A stretch of DNA of 40,203 nt from Legionellales bacterium (lineage in GTDB: Bacteria > Pseudomonadota > Gammaproteobacteria > Legionellales > Legionellaceae): positions 1-40,203 of the forward strand of contig JAGVKL010000013.1 in assembly GCA_020050595.1 (NCBI GenBank), written 5' to 3'. Shown one piece after another: positions 8,716 to 17,432 of this stretch (its first letter is position 1; each line of letters begins with the position of its first letter). A program made the position numbers and the translations under genes. The notes under the pieces are model-generated. The model was not told the DNA's origin, did no database searches, and was given only the letters and a program-made list of their open reading frames with translations.

Positions 8716-8739
8716 CCAAAAATTATGAAAATGGTTAAC
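8711..8739. promoter_or_regulatory. Probable BirA operator between bioB and bioA
   Basis: Half-sites GTCAACC (8711-8717) and GGTTAAC (8733-8739) form an inverted repeat with one mismatch and a 15-base spacer. The known BirA consensus is TTGTAAACC, 14-16 bases, GGTTTACAA. Position fits: it covers the bioB -35 box and the bioA start region between the divergent genes, so biotinyl-AMP-bound BirA could shut off both. The match is partial, so identification rests on symmetry, spacing and context together. Confidence 0.65.
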
Positions 8740-10047
8740 CACCTATCCCTACTTCAGCAAGATTTAGATTATGTGTGGCATTCATGCGCACAAATGAAAG
8801 ATTTTGAGCAACACCCACCGCTTATCATAGAGCGGGCTCAAGGCAGCTATCTTTATACTGACCGTGGCCCGATGATTGATGCTATTTCTAGCTGGTGGTG
8901 TAAATCCTTAGGACACAGCGTTGTGGCTATTCAAGAAGCGATAACAAAACAACTCACTTCTTTTGAGCATGTCATGGGTGCAGATACAACTTACCCCGCT
9001 CTTATCGAACTTGCTAAAACCCTCCATAAAATCAGCGGATTGCAATACACCCTTTTTGCTAATGATGGTTCAAGCGCGGTAGAAATTGCCCTAAAACTTG
9101 CCCTTCATGCAGCACAAATAAAGGGCCAGCCTACTCGTAAGCACTTTATCGCATTAAAAAACGCCTACCACGGAGAAACACTAGGTGCCTTGAGCGTAAG
9201 TGATTTAGGGATATATAAAGCACCCTATCCAAGCATCAGCGTCAAATGCCACTTTCTAGAAAATATTCCTTATGTGACTGGGAAAGAAGACCCTCTATGG
9301 GAAGACTGCAGCCCCATTTGGCCGCTAGCAGAAAAGGAGCTTGAACGTGTTAAGGAAGATGTTTGTGCGCTTATCTTAGAGCCTATCGTTCAAGGAGCAG
9401 GCGGTATATTGTGTTACAGTGCTGATTTTTTACGAAAATTAGCAGGTTGGGCTAAAAAAAATGATATTTATCTAATCGCTGATGAGATCATGACCGGCAT
9501 AGGACGTACGGGAAAGTGGCTGGCTTGTCATCATGCAGGTATCCAACCGGATTTAATTTGTCTTTCTAAAGGGCTAACGTCAGGAACTTTGCCTTTGAGC
9601 ACGGTCAGCATGGATAAAGCGATTTACGATCTTTTCTATGACGATTATGCGGCTGGAAGATCCTTTCTGCACTCCCACACCTTTGGCGGCAATGCTCTAG
9701 CGATTAGTGCTGCTTTGGCTACGTTAAAAACCATAGAAAATGAAAATATCATTCAACAAGCAGAACAATTAGGTGATTTTATGCATCATTGTTTTTCTGA
9801 AATGGCAACTCAGAGCGGAAAAATAATTAATATACGTTCTATGGGAGCAATCGTTGCGGGGGATTTAATCGATTCAGCTATACCGCGCCTAGGATTTCAA
9901 CTGCGACGCGAAGCATTCAACCAGGGCGCCTTCCTCCGCCCTATCGGCAATACGCTCTATTGGCTTCCCCCGCTAAATACTGACAGAGAAACCATTGAAA
10001 AGCTAACGGAAATTACCTTTAATGTGGTAAAGAAAATTTATTTGTAG
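8725..10047 (+). CDS. bioA: Adenosylmethionine-8-amino-7-oxononanoate aminotransferase BioA
   Basis: BioA is a class III PLP aminotransferase that converts KAPA to 7,8-diaminopelargonate with S-adenosylmethionine as amino donor. The 440-residue protein shows DYVWHSC (15-21), ISSWWCKSLGH, NDGSSAVEIALKLA, KNAYHGETLGALS, EPIVQGAGG, the PLP aspartate in ADEIMTGIGRTG (Asp253) and the lysine in LSKGLTSG (Lys282). Starts at 8725 and 8731 are both possible; neither has a visible Shine-Dalgarno, and both sit inside the BirA-like operator, so the transcript may have a very short leader. It is divergent from bioB and is followed by two hairpins. Confidence 0.95.
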   Translation: MKMVNHLSLLQQDLDYVWHSCAQMKDFEQHPPLIIERAQGSYLYTDRGPMIDAISSWWCKSLGHSVVAIQEAITKQLTSFEHVMGADTTYPALIELAKTLHKISGLQYTLFANDGSSAVEIALKLALHAAQIKGQPTRKHFIALKNAYHGETLGALSVSDLGIYKAPYPSISVKCHFLENIPYVTGKEDPLWEDCSPIWPLAEKELERVKEDVCALILEPIVQGAGGILCYSADFLRKLAGWAKKNDIYLIADEIMTGIGRTGKWLACHHAGIQPDLICLSKGLTSGTLPLSTVSMDKAIYDLFYDDYAAGRSFLHSHTFGGNALAISAALATLKTIENENIIQQAEQLGDFMHHCFSEMATQSGKIINIRSMGAIVAGDLIDSAIPRLGFQLRREAFNQGAFLRPIGNTLYWLPPLNTDRETIEKLTEITFNVVKKIYL

Positions 10048-10066
10048 CTTCTAAACTCAATAATTA

Positions 10067-10157
10067 CGCTTGCAACGCCAGGGCAAGCGCATCTTATGAT
10101 TATAAAATAACAATCTGGCTTCTTTGCGAGCGAAGATGCCGGATTGTGTAATTTTTT
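10067..10157 (+). terminator. bioA terminator region with two hairpins
   Basis: The first hairpin is CGCTTGC at 10067-10073 with GCAAGCG at 10083-10089. The second is ACAATCTGGC at 10110-10119 with GCCGGATTGT at 10138-10147 (one G-T pair), with TTC/GAA extending inside, followed four bases later by TTTTTT at 10152-10157. The second has the form of a Rho-independent terminator for bioA. Nothing else is visible up to the next start at 10260. Confidence 0.6.
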
Positions 10158-10259
10158 CATATTATGCGGTTGCTCTGTTTGCAACTCTCACCGCGACGAA
10201 GCCTTTGATTTTATGTAGTATAATTAGATAATACATTGTTTGTTGCAGGGAGTGCGTTA

Positions 10260-10724
10260 ATGAATTATCTTAAATTTTTAATAAAAAGCCTGGGTCTTTG
10301 TATGCTTTTTAATCCCTTATGGGCAGCCAATTGGCAATGTATCGCACAAGATAGCGAAGAAAAACACTGGATAGCAAATAGTGGTTATGAGCGTACGGCG
10401 AGCAATAAAGCCCTTGAATTATGTAAAAAAGAGAGCCATGTTCCGTCAACATGCTCAGTACCCGCTGAAACATGTTCTTATCTTGCTCAATCGAATAACC
10501 CCAATGCGACTGTAGTTACAAGCATTGTAAGAAGGACTTCAAGCCCCAATGCATCTTTGTGGCAATGTACTGCCTTAGACTGGCGCGCTAGAGCATGGTT
10601 AAATCGCCCAGCCCCTAATCAAGATATGGCAGCTTTATCTGCTAAGGCGTTTTGCCAAAAACATAGCTCATTGCCCGAAACGTGCTATGTTAATCTAGTC
10701 ACTTGCCAAAATGTTGTTCGATAG
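10260..10724 (+). CDS. Secreted protein with a duplicated four-cysteine module
   Basis: The ATG at 10260 is preceded by AGGGAG; the frame is open further upstream without support. The 154-residue product has a Sec signal peptide, probably cut after NPLWA (residue 22). The mature protein is two copies of one module, W25-C72 and W101-C149. Each opens WQC-x-A-x-D, has an Ala/Lys-rich helix before C, then S-x-(V/L)-P-x-TC and ends TC. Cysteine spacing is 27-9-6 in copy one and 28-9-6 in copy two, so two disulfides per module are likely in the periplasm or outside the cell. A linker of about 28 residues, rich in Asn, Ser and Thr, joins them. I recognise no named family. It ends seven bases before coaE and may be cotranscribed. 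Confidence 0.8.
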   Translation: MNYLKFLIKSLGLCMLFNPLWAANWQCIAQDSEEKHWIANSGYERTASNKALELCKKESHVPSTCSVPAETCSYLAQSNNPNATVVTSIVRRTSSPNASLWQCTALDWRARAWLNRPAPNQDMAALSAKAFCQKHSSLPETCYVNLVTCQNVVR

Positions 10725-10731
10725 GCTCTTT

Positions 10732-11352
10732 ATGGTTTACTGCATCGGACTTATTGGAAATATAGCAAGCGGTAAAACAACCGTAGCCTGCTTTTTTCAA
10801 GAACTAGGGATTGAAATCATTAGTGCAGATGCGATTTCACGACAATTAACCGCCAAAAATGAGCCGGCATTTTGTGAAATCATTAAGCACTTTGGCAAAT
10901 CTGTCATCCAATCGAACGGCGAATTAAATCGACGTCATTTACGTGAACTGATTTTTAAGCATAAAGAAGAGCGCTCTTGGCTAGAAAATCTTTTACACCC
11001 GATGATTCGAGAACAGATAAAAAGCCGTCTCAATGAGATTAAATCCCCCTACTGCTTCATAGAAATTCCTTTATTCTCTAGTAAAGAAAATTACGATTAT
11101 TTAAATCGCATTTTATTAGTAAAGGCAAATCCAGACGATCAAATTACGCGTTTTATAGCCCGCGATAAAGGCACAAAAGAAGATGCCCTAGCCATCCTTT
11201 CCTCACAAACAGCCATCGACAAACATTTAGCTTTAGCAGATGACATTATAGAAAACACAGGTTCTCTAGAAGAACTTCGCCAACGCGTACTTCAACTGCA
11301 TAAACAATATTACCAACAAGCAAGTGGGCTGGATCGTTTCGACCCACATTAA
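10732..11352 (+). CDS. coaE: Dephospho-CoA kinase CoaE
   Basis: CoaE phosphorylates the 3'-hydroxyl of dephospho-CoA, the last step of CoA synthesis. The start at 10732 gives 206 residues, the family length, beginning MVYCIGLIGNIASGKTT; an upstream in-frame TTG at 10711 would overlap the preceding gene. Visible are the P-loop GNIASGKT (9-16), the SADAISRQL CoA-binding segment, LHPMIREQI, and the lid and nucleotide region ending ADDIIENTGSLEEL. In Legionella coaE usually sits beside pilD; here it follows a secreted protein gene instead. Its 3' end overlaps the convergent helicase gene by four bases. Confidence 0.93.
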   Translation: MVYCIGLIGNIASGKTTVACFFQELGIEIISADAISRQLTAKNEPAFCEIIKHFGKSVIQSNGELNRRHLRELIFKHKEERSWLENLLHPMIREQIKSRLNEIKSPYCFIEIPLFSSKENYDYLNRILLVKANPDDQITRFIARDKGTKEDALAILSSQTAIDKHLALADDIIENTGSLEELRQRVLQLHKQYYQQASGLDRFDPH

Positions 11353-13547
11353 TGCAAGGGTGCAAAAAATTGAGCAATATCTTCTTCCGTCAACGCTGCA
11401 TGCTCCGATAACTCTGACGATAATATGCCCTCAAACAATTGCTGCTTCCTTGTCTGCATCTTTAAAATAGCTTCTTCGACGGTTCCTGCGGTAATCAATT
11501 TATAGACGAAAACAGGATTTTCTTGCCCTATACGATGGCTGCGATCGGTAGCCTGCGATTCAACTGCTGGATTCCACCAAGGATCGTAATGAATCACGGT
11601 GTCTGCCCGAGTTAAATTCAATCCTGTACCGCCGGCTTTTAAGCTAATTAAAAAAATAGGGGCCTTTCCTTCTTGAAAATCACGAACAATATCTTGGCGA
11701 TTTTGGGTTTGCCCTGTTAGCTGCAAATAGCGGTATTTTCTGGCGATTAATTCTTGTTCAATTAATTTAAGCATGGAAGTAAATTGTGAGAAGACTAAAA
11801 CATGGCGGCCTTCTTCCATTAAATTATCCAGTAACTCTAGAAGGCTGTTTAATTTCACCGATGTGCCGTGTGCCATCGAAGCTTCTGACAAGGACAATAA
11901 TCGCGGATCACAACAAATTTGTCGAAGCTTAAGTAATGCATCCAACAATATGATATGGCTTCTTCCCAGCCCTTGCTCGGCGATAGCTTCTCGTACTTTC
12001 TTTTCCATACTCATACGGACCGCTTCATAAAGATCGCGCTGGGAACCTGCTAGTTCAAGCATGCGCACCATTTCTGTCTTTTGCGGCAATTCGCGTGCAA
12101 CTTGATTTTTAGTACGACGCAATATGAAAGGAGCAATTCGCCGGATTAAATGCTGTTTAACGCCCTGATCAGCATGCTTCTCAATAGGAATTCTAAATTT
12201 CTGACGAAATTGACGAGGATCACCCAATAAACCCGGCATTAAAAAATTGAACAATGACCAAAGCTCGCCAAGGTGATTTTCAAGCGGGGTTCCGGTTAGA
12301 CATAAACGATGGGTTCCTTGCAATTGCTGAATAATTTGGGTGGTTTTTGTACGAGCATTTTTAATAAGTTGTGCTTCGTCAAGAATAAGATAGTAAAATT
12401 TATACTTTAAAAAGCGAACTTTATCTCGTTGAATAAGCCCATAGGTTGAAATAACTACATCATAATCATCAAAATGATCAGCATGCCGCTCACTGCCATG
12501 AAAAACTAAAACACTAAGGTTAGGTGCAAAACGCTTTGCTTCATCATACCAATTCCACACTAAGCTTGTAGGTGCCACAATAAGGCTAGCCTGCTTTACT
12601 CGACCTTGTTCCTTTTCATATTGTAAATGTGCGAGCGTTTGTATGGTTTTACCCAATCCCATGTCATCAGCTAATATACCGCCAAATTGATTGGCTCGTA
12701 AAAATTGCAGCCAATTTAGCCCTTGCTGTTGGTAATCTCGGAGGGTTGTTTGTAGATGCTTAGGGGGAGGAATAAGAGGCAGCGTATGGCAAGATAATAA
12801 TTGCTGCAACTGGGTTTGCAATAATTCGGTGGCCTGCCATCTAGCTTTGGTCGTTGCTAATGCCAGCTCCATTTCTTGAAGCAATAGCAGCTGATAACGC
12901 TTAATTTGGATGGTAATATCTTCTTTAGGAATTTTATGCCAATACTGCAACAATAATTTTAATAAAGGCCTTATTCTACCTAAGCTGACCTGTAAAGCTT
13001 TCCCTTGGGCTAAAGGAAGTTTAAATAGTTTATTATCGGGTAAATTATCCAAAAGCCCTTGATCGAGCCTTTTTAATAAGTCCGCTACCAAAGGTACAAT
13101 GCTTACTGTTTTCTTATCAATCAAAATACCCAATTGATAAGAAAAAAAATCATGGCGGCCTGGTTCAACCTGGGAGTACCATTCAACATTATCGATATCA
13201 ATAATTTCTTCTTTAACGAGCTCATGAGTATCTAGGTAGCGCTCAGAGAAATTATCGTTGATATTTAATTGATTTTTTTCTCTAACTTCTAATTCATAAA
13301 GACAAGCAGCCGCATGCTTACAGTTGACCATATACTGGCAACTGCATTTTGCTGCTTTAGTCGGCCAAGATTTTAGATCAAAGTGGACATCATAAATTTG
13401 ACTAGAACTACCCTTCACGCGCGCCTTAAGCAAACCATCGCTCAAACGAACGCTCAGCACATGTCCTTTTCTCTGATAATCTTGCCCACGCATTAGCACA
13501 GCGGCTGGAAACACGCTCACCATCCGTAGTAACGCCGATTTCAACAT
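11349..13547 (-). CDS. SWIM zinc-finger SNF2-family helicase
   Basis: A 732-residue protein from the ATG at 13547. The frame extends to 13601, but those residues would be encoded by the perfect inverted repeat at 13582-13631, so I reject that start. A SWIM zinc finger (CSCQ-x5-CKH, about 68-78) lies near the N-terminus, then a variable region. The SNF2 ATPase follows: DDMGLGKTIQTL (about 294-305), LILDEAQLIKN (DEAQ box), LTGTPLENHLGELWSL, and the C-terminal lobe with VFSQFTSML and QATDRSHRIGQ. Such enzymes translocate on double-stranded DNA and remodel protein-DNA or polymerase complexes. The bacterial SWIM-SNF2 type has no settled role; standalone copies also occur in some defence loci, but no partner genes are present here. 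Confidence 0.9.
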   Translation of the reverse strand: MLKSALLRMVSVFPAAVLMRGQDYQRKGHVLSVRLSDGLLKARVKGSSSQIYDVHFDLKSWPTKAAKCSCQYMVNCKHAAACLYELEVREKNQLNINDNFSERYLDTHELVKEEIIDIDNVEWYSQVEPGRHDFFSYQLGILIDKKTVSIVPLVADLLKRLDQGLLDNLPDNKLFKLPLAQGKALQVSLGRIRPLLKLLLQYWHKIPKEDITIQIKRYQLLLLQEMELALATTKARWQATELLQTQLQQLLSCHTLPLIPPPKHLQTTLRDYQQQGLNWLQFLRANQFGGILADDMGLGKTIQTLAHLQYEKEQGRVKQASLIVAPTSLVWNWYDEAKRFAPNLSVLVFHGSERHADHFDDYDVVISTYGLIQRDKVRFLKYKFYYLILDEAQLIKNARTKTTQIIQQLQGTHRLCLTGTPLENHLGELWSLFNFLMPGLLGDPRQFRQKFRIPIEKHADQGVKQHLIRRIAPFILRRTKNQVARELPQKTEMVRMLELAGSQRDLYEAVRMSMEKKVREAIAEQGLGRSHIILLDALLKLRQICCDPRLLSLSEASMAHGTSVKLNSLLELLDNLMEEGRHVLVFSQFTSMLKLIEQELIARKYRYLQLTGQTQNRQDIVRDFQEGKAPIFLISLKAGGTGLNLTRADTVIHYDPWWNPAVESQATDRSHRIGQENPVFVYKLITAGTVEEAILKMQTRKQQLFEGILSSELSEHAALTEEDIAQFFAPLH

Positions 13548-13581
13548 GAAGGCATACCCAATTAATGAAGGCGGCAGTATT

Positions 13582-13631
13582 ATATACCCAAGATGCTTCA
13601 AAATGCTATTTTTGAAGCATCTTGGGTATAT
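13582..13631. repeat. Perfect 22-bp inverted repeat
   Basis: Arms 13582-13603 and 13610-13631 are exact complements over 22 bases with a 6-base loop. It starts nine bases after the hutU stop (minus strand) and before the helicase start, so it could end the hutU transcript, but neither side has a U-run outside the stem. The core AAGATGCTTCAAAA/TTTTGAAGCATCTT is symmetric beyond the needs of a terminator, so a mobile palindrome is possible. Confidence 0.7.
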
Positions 13632-13639
13632 CAGATTAT

Positions 13640-15640
13640 TTAAATGATTTGAACTTCATTAAAAATCACCTCATCCACTAAATTCGGCATCGTCACTACC
13701 AAATTGGGCTCCATTTCCATCGCTCGTTTAATTGCAAACATAGCGCCTGAGTTTCGTGCCCAACTTCGGCGGGCTATGCCGTTATTTACGTCCCAAAAAA
13801 GCATGGATTCCAATCGGCGCTTGGCGTCGTCTGAGCCATCTAGCACCATGCCAAATCCACCGTTCATTACTTCTCCAAAACCAACACCACCACCGTTATG
13901 CAATGAAACCCACGTAGCACCGCGGCAAGCGTCTCCTATCACGTTTTGTATGGACATATCCGCGGTGAACTGAGAGCCGTCGTAAATATTCGATGTTTCA
14001 CGGTAAGGAGAATCAGTTCCTGATACATCATGATGATCGCGGCCTAAGACGATAGGTGCTAAGATTTTTCCTGCTTTAATCGCTTCATTAAAAGCTTCCG
14101 CAATTTTAATGCGCCCTTGTGCATCCGCATAAAGAATTCTTGCTTGCGAGCCGACTACTAACTTATTTTCACGTGCCGCTAAAATCCAATGAAGATTATC
14201 TGATAATTGTTGCTTGATTTCTTCGGGTGCATGAGTCATTAAAGATTTTAAAACAGATGCGGCCAATTCATCGGTTAACGCTAAATCCTGTTCATCACCT
14301 GATGTACATACCCAACGAAATGGTCCAAATCCATAATCAAAACACATAGGACCCATAATATCTTGAACATACGAAGGGTATTTAAATGTGCCATCAGCAT
14401 TTACTATGTCAGCACCAGCACGGCTTGCCTCTAATAAAAAGGCATTACCATAATCGAAGAAGTACATACCTTTTGCTGCCATTTTATTAATCGCATCAGC
14501 ATGGCGGACAAGAGAACGCTTCACTTCTTTACAAAAACGATCGGGATCCTCCGCCATTAACCGCTGAGCATCCTCAAAAGAAATGTCGACGGGATAATAG
14601 CCGCCAGCCCAGGGATTATGCAGCGAGGTTTGATCAGACCCCATATCCACTTTGACATTTTTTGCTAATAATGCCTCCCATAAATCAACGATATTTCCTT
14701 GATAAGCCAGTGATACAGCTTCTTTTTTAGCTCGAGCCCTTTCTAGACGCTCAATCAATTCATCTAAATTAGTAAAAACTTCATCGACCCAGTGTTGGCT
14801 ATGCCGCTTGTTAACCGCCATGGGATTGACTTCAGCTATTACCGCAATGGCACCAGCAATTACGGCAGCTTTAGCTTGAGCCCCCGACATACCACCAAGC
14901 CCCGCGGAAACAAATATTTTACCACCCAATCCATTTTTACAACCTATTTTTCGTCCTGCATTCAGAATGGTGATGGTAGTTCCATGCACAATCCCCTGGG
15001 GTCCAATATACATAAAGGAACCCGCCGTCATTTGCCCATACTGTGTAACGCCTAATGCATTAAAGCGCTCCCAGTCATCAGGTTTAGAATAATTAGGCAC
15101 CATTACCCCGTTAGTAATGACTAACCGCGGTGCATCGGGATGTGAAGGAAAAAGCCCTAGCGGATGGCCTGAGTATAAAACAAGCGTTTGCTCATCTGTC
15201 ATCGTGGCTAAGTATTGCATCGTCAAGAGGTATTGTGCCCAATTTTGAAATACAGCTCCGTTACCTCCGTAAGTAATCAACTCGTGAGGATGTTGAGCAA
15301 CGCGGGGATCTAGATTATTTTGCAGCATAACCATAATCGCTGCCGCCGCCTTGGAGCGATAAGGATATTCCTTGAGAGGACGAGCATGTATAGAATAAGT
15401 CGGCCGAAATCTATACATATAAATACGACCGTAATCATGAAGTTCTTGAGCGAATTCTTTAGCAAGCACGGCATGATGCTCAGGCTTGAAATACCTTAAG
15501 GCATTTTGCAATGCTAGTTTTTTTTCCGCAGGCGCAAGACAATCTTTACGCTTAGGTGCGTGACTAATCGAAAGATCATACGGCTTTCTTTCAGGAAGCT
15601 TCTCCGGTATACCGGCTAAGACTGCATTTTTAAAATTCAT
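13640..15640 (-). CDS. hutU: Urocanate hydratase (urocanase), long form
   Basis: Urocanase adds water to urocanate, giving imidazolonepropionate, the second step of histidine degradation, using tightly bound NAD+ as electrophile. The ATG at 15640 (AAGGG eight bases upstream) gives 666 residues beginning MNFKNAVLAG. This is the longer form, like the roughly 676-residue animal enzyme, not the roughly 557-residue Pseudomonas type. Signatures: QYGQMTAGSFMYIGPQGIVHGT, SAGLGGMSGAQ, DQTSLHNPWAGGYYP, and the active-site segment GDACRGATWVSLHNGGGVGFG. The open frame reaches 15748, but that extension is the inverted repeat upstream and is not coding. hutH, hutI and hutG are not in the window, so its pathway partners must lie elsewhere. 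Confidence 0.94.
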   Translation of the reverse strand: MNFKNAVLAGIPEKLPERKPYDLSISHAPKRKDCLAPAEKKLALQNALRYFKPEHHAVLAKEFAQELHDYGRIYMYRFRPTYSIHARPLKEYPYRSKAAAAIMVMLQNNLDPRVAQHPHELITYGGNGAVFQNWAQYLLTMQYLATMTDEQTLVLYSGHPLGLFPSHPDAPRLVITNGVMVPNYSKPDDWERFNALGVTQYGQMTAGSFMYIGPQGIVHGTTITILNAGRKIGCKNGLGGKIFVSAGLGGMSGAQAKAAVIAGAIAVIAEVNPMAVNKRHSQHWVDEVFTNLDELIERLERARAKKEAVSLAYQGNIVDLWEALLAKNVKVDMGSDQTSLHNPWAGGYYPVDISFEDAQRLMAEDPDRFCKEVKRSLVRHADAINKMAAKGMYFFDYGNAFLLEASRAGADIVNADGTFKYPSYVQDIMGPMCFDYGFGPFRWVCTSGDEQDLALTDELAASVLKSLMTHAPEEIKQQLSDNLHWILAARENKLVVGSQARILYADAQGRIKIAEAFNEAIKAGKILAPIVLGRDHHDVSGTDSPYRETSNIYDGSQFTADMSIQNVIGDACRGATWVSLHNGGGVGFGEVMNGGFGMVLDGSDDAKRRLESMLFWDVNNGIARRSWARNSGAMFAIKRAMEMEPNLVVTMPNLVDEVIFNEVQII

Positions 15641-15676
15641 TATATCGGCCCTTATGTTAGAAGAGTCGCCATATAG

Positions 15677-15739
15677 AGGTGCGATTTTAAGTACGGTTAT
15701 ATAATTTCTACACTTATAGCCGCACTTAAAATCGCACCT
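15677..15739. repeat. 25-bp inverted repeat upstream of hutU
   Basis: Arms 15677-15701 and 15715-15739 pair at 23 of 25 positions; the outer 16 bases (AGGTGCGATTTTAAGT and its complement) are perfect. The 13-base loop is AT-rich. It lies between divergent hutU and nadE, 36 bases from the hutU start. It may be an operator, a transcript hairpin or a small mobile palindrome; sequence alone does not decide. Confidence 0.7.
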
Positions 15740-15818
15740 GCCATACATATAGGATTAAATTGTAGCCGTTTATAGGATGCTATAGAATATATAGCTTGAT
15801 CATTTAACTTACTAGACA

Positions 15819-17417
15819 ATGTCCTTAAAATTTCTAATGGCGCAGTTTAACCCTACCGTTGGTGCAGTCGCTGAAAATGCGGCCAAGATTATTCATATCA
15901 TTAAAAGCCATCAAAATGCCCATGATCTCATCATTTTCCCTGAATTAGCCCTCACAGGCTATCCGCCTGAAGATCTTTTATTGCGCCAAGAATTATTCGC
16001 TCAAGTCAATAGCGCTTTAAAGGATATTGAAGCCATTACCAAAGATTGCCATGTGATTCTAGGTTATCCCTCTATTGAAAAGAAGCAACGTTATAATTCT
16101 CTCGGGGTTATTGCCAATGGAAAGCTCTTAAGGCTTTATCATAAGCAATATCTCCCTAATTATGGTGTGTTTGACGAGGTTAGGTATTTTCATCAAGGGA
16201 AGAAAGATGCTTGTATCATTAAGGTTAAAAATAAAAACATAGGTCTTTGTATTTGTGAAGATATCTGGGCTAAAACCCCAGTGGAAGATTTAATTGCTGC
16301 GAATGCCAGCATCATTGTATGCATTAATGCCTCCCCATTTGATACCGATAAATACCAACGGCGTGAACAATTAGTGAAAAAATATGCTAAACAAGGCATA
16401 CCGTTTATTTACGTCAATCAAGTTGGCGGACAAGATGAATTGGTTTTTGATGGCCAATCATTTGTAGTCGATGCTCAAGGGGAAATTGTCGCACGCGCTA
16501 AAGCATTTGCAGAAGATTTACAAACAGTAACCATTGAAAATCAAGACATACAAGGAACCATTACTCCCGCGCTTAAAAAAGAGGCCTTAATTTACCAAGC
16601 TCTTTTATGCGGGCTTAATGATTATGTGGAAAAAAATCATTTTCCAGGCGTACTGTTAGGCTTATCCGGAGGAATTGATTCGGCTTTGGCGTTATGCCTT
16701 GCCGTTGATGCCTTGGGCGCGGATAGAGTTCATGCTGTCCTTATGCCTTCTCGTTACACTGCTAAAATGAGTGTAGAAGATGCTGAGTTTCAAGCAAACG
16801 CTATGCGGGTTGATTATCTCAATTTATCCATAGAGCCCGCATTTAATGCCTTATTATCCACCTTAGCCCCTCCATTTAAAGGCTTAGCTCCCGATGTAAC
16901 CGAGGAAAATTTACAATCAAGGATTCGAGCCTTGTTGCTCATGGCCTTATCGAATAAAAAAGGATACATGCTTTTAAGCACCAGCAATAAGAGTGAAACA
17001 GCCGTTGGCTATACTACTTTATATGGCGACATGTGCGGCGGTTTTGCTGTTTTAAAAGATGTATTAAAAACAAGGGTGTATGATTTAGCACACTATCGTA
17101 ATTCATTATCCAAAGTCATTCCCGAACGAGTGCTCACAAGAGCCCCCTCCGCTGAGCTTGCACCTAACCAAAAAGATGAAGATAGCTTACCTCCTTATGC
17201 CATTCTCGATGGGATTATCACCGCTTATATGGAAAATAATCAAAGTGTAGATGAGCTCATCCAACAAGGATATGCTGCCGCGGATGTCATTAAGGTCATT
17301 AAATTGATCAAACGCAATGAATACAAGCGACGCCAAGCTCCTCCTGGGGTTAAAATTACACCACGAGGATTTAACCGAGATTGGCGGTATCCGATTACTT
17401 CGGGGTTTAAGGGGTAA
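15819..17417 (+). CDS. nadE: Glutamine-dependent NAD+ synthase NadE
   Basis: NadE amidates nicotinic acid adenine dinucleotide to NAD+, the last step of NAD synthesis. The 532-residue protein joins two domains. Residues 1 to about 260 are a nitrilase-fold glutaminase with the triad Glu42 (PELALTGY), Lys109 (YHKQYLPNYG) and Cys146 (CICEDIW). The C-terminal ATP-pyrophosphatase synthetase domain has SGGIDS at 283-288, STSNKSE and the GDMCGGFAVLKDV loop. It can therefore use glutamine, not only ammonia. The ATG at 15819 has only a weak ribosome site. It is monocistronic, divergent from hutU and convergent with vapC 15 bases away. Confidence 0.96.
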   Translation: MSLKFLMAQFNPTVGAVAENAAKIIHIIKSHQNAHDLIIFPELALTGYPPEDLLLRQELFAQVNSALKDIEAITKDCHVILGYPSIEKKQRYNSLGVIANGKLLRLYHKQYLPNYGVFDEVRYFHQGKKDACIIKVKNKNIGLCICEDIWAKTPVEDLIAANASIIVCINASPFDTDKYQRREQLVKKYAKQGIPFIYVNQVGGQDELVFDGQSFVVDAQGEIVARAKAFAEDLQTVTIENQDIQGTITPALKKEALIYQALLCGLNDYVEKNHFPGVLLGLSGGIDSALALCLAVDALGADRVHAVLMPSRYTAKMSVEDAEFQANAMRVDYLNLSIEPAFNALLSTLAPPFKGLAPDVTEENLQSRIRALLLMALSNKKGYMLLSTSNKSETAVGYTTLYGDMCGGFAVLKDVLKTRVYDLAHYRNSLSKVIPERVLTRAPSAELAPNQKDEDSLPPYAILDGIITAYMENNQSVDELIQQGYAAADVIKVIKLIKRNEYKRRQAPPGVKITPRGFNRDWRYPITSGFKG

Positions 17418-17432
17418 CGTTAGGGGCGTCGC

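Noticed and set aside
8648..8719. Longer BioB starts (TTG at 8719, ATG at 8689)
   Set aside because: They overlap the predicted promoter and operator and shift the cluster cysteines away from family positions.
13548..13601. N-terminal extension of the SNF2 protein
   Set aside because: Its first residues come from the 22-bp palindrome; the ATG at 13547 is the natural start.
15641..15748. N-terminal extension of hutU (Cys-rich peptide)
   Set aside because: It is a translation of the inverted repeat; the family begins at the ATG at 15640, which has a ribosome site.
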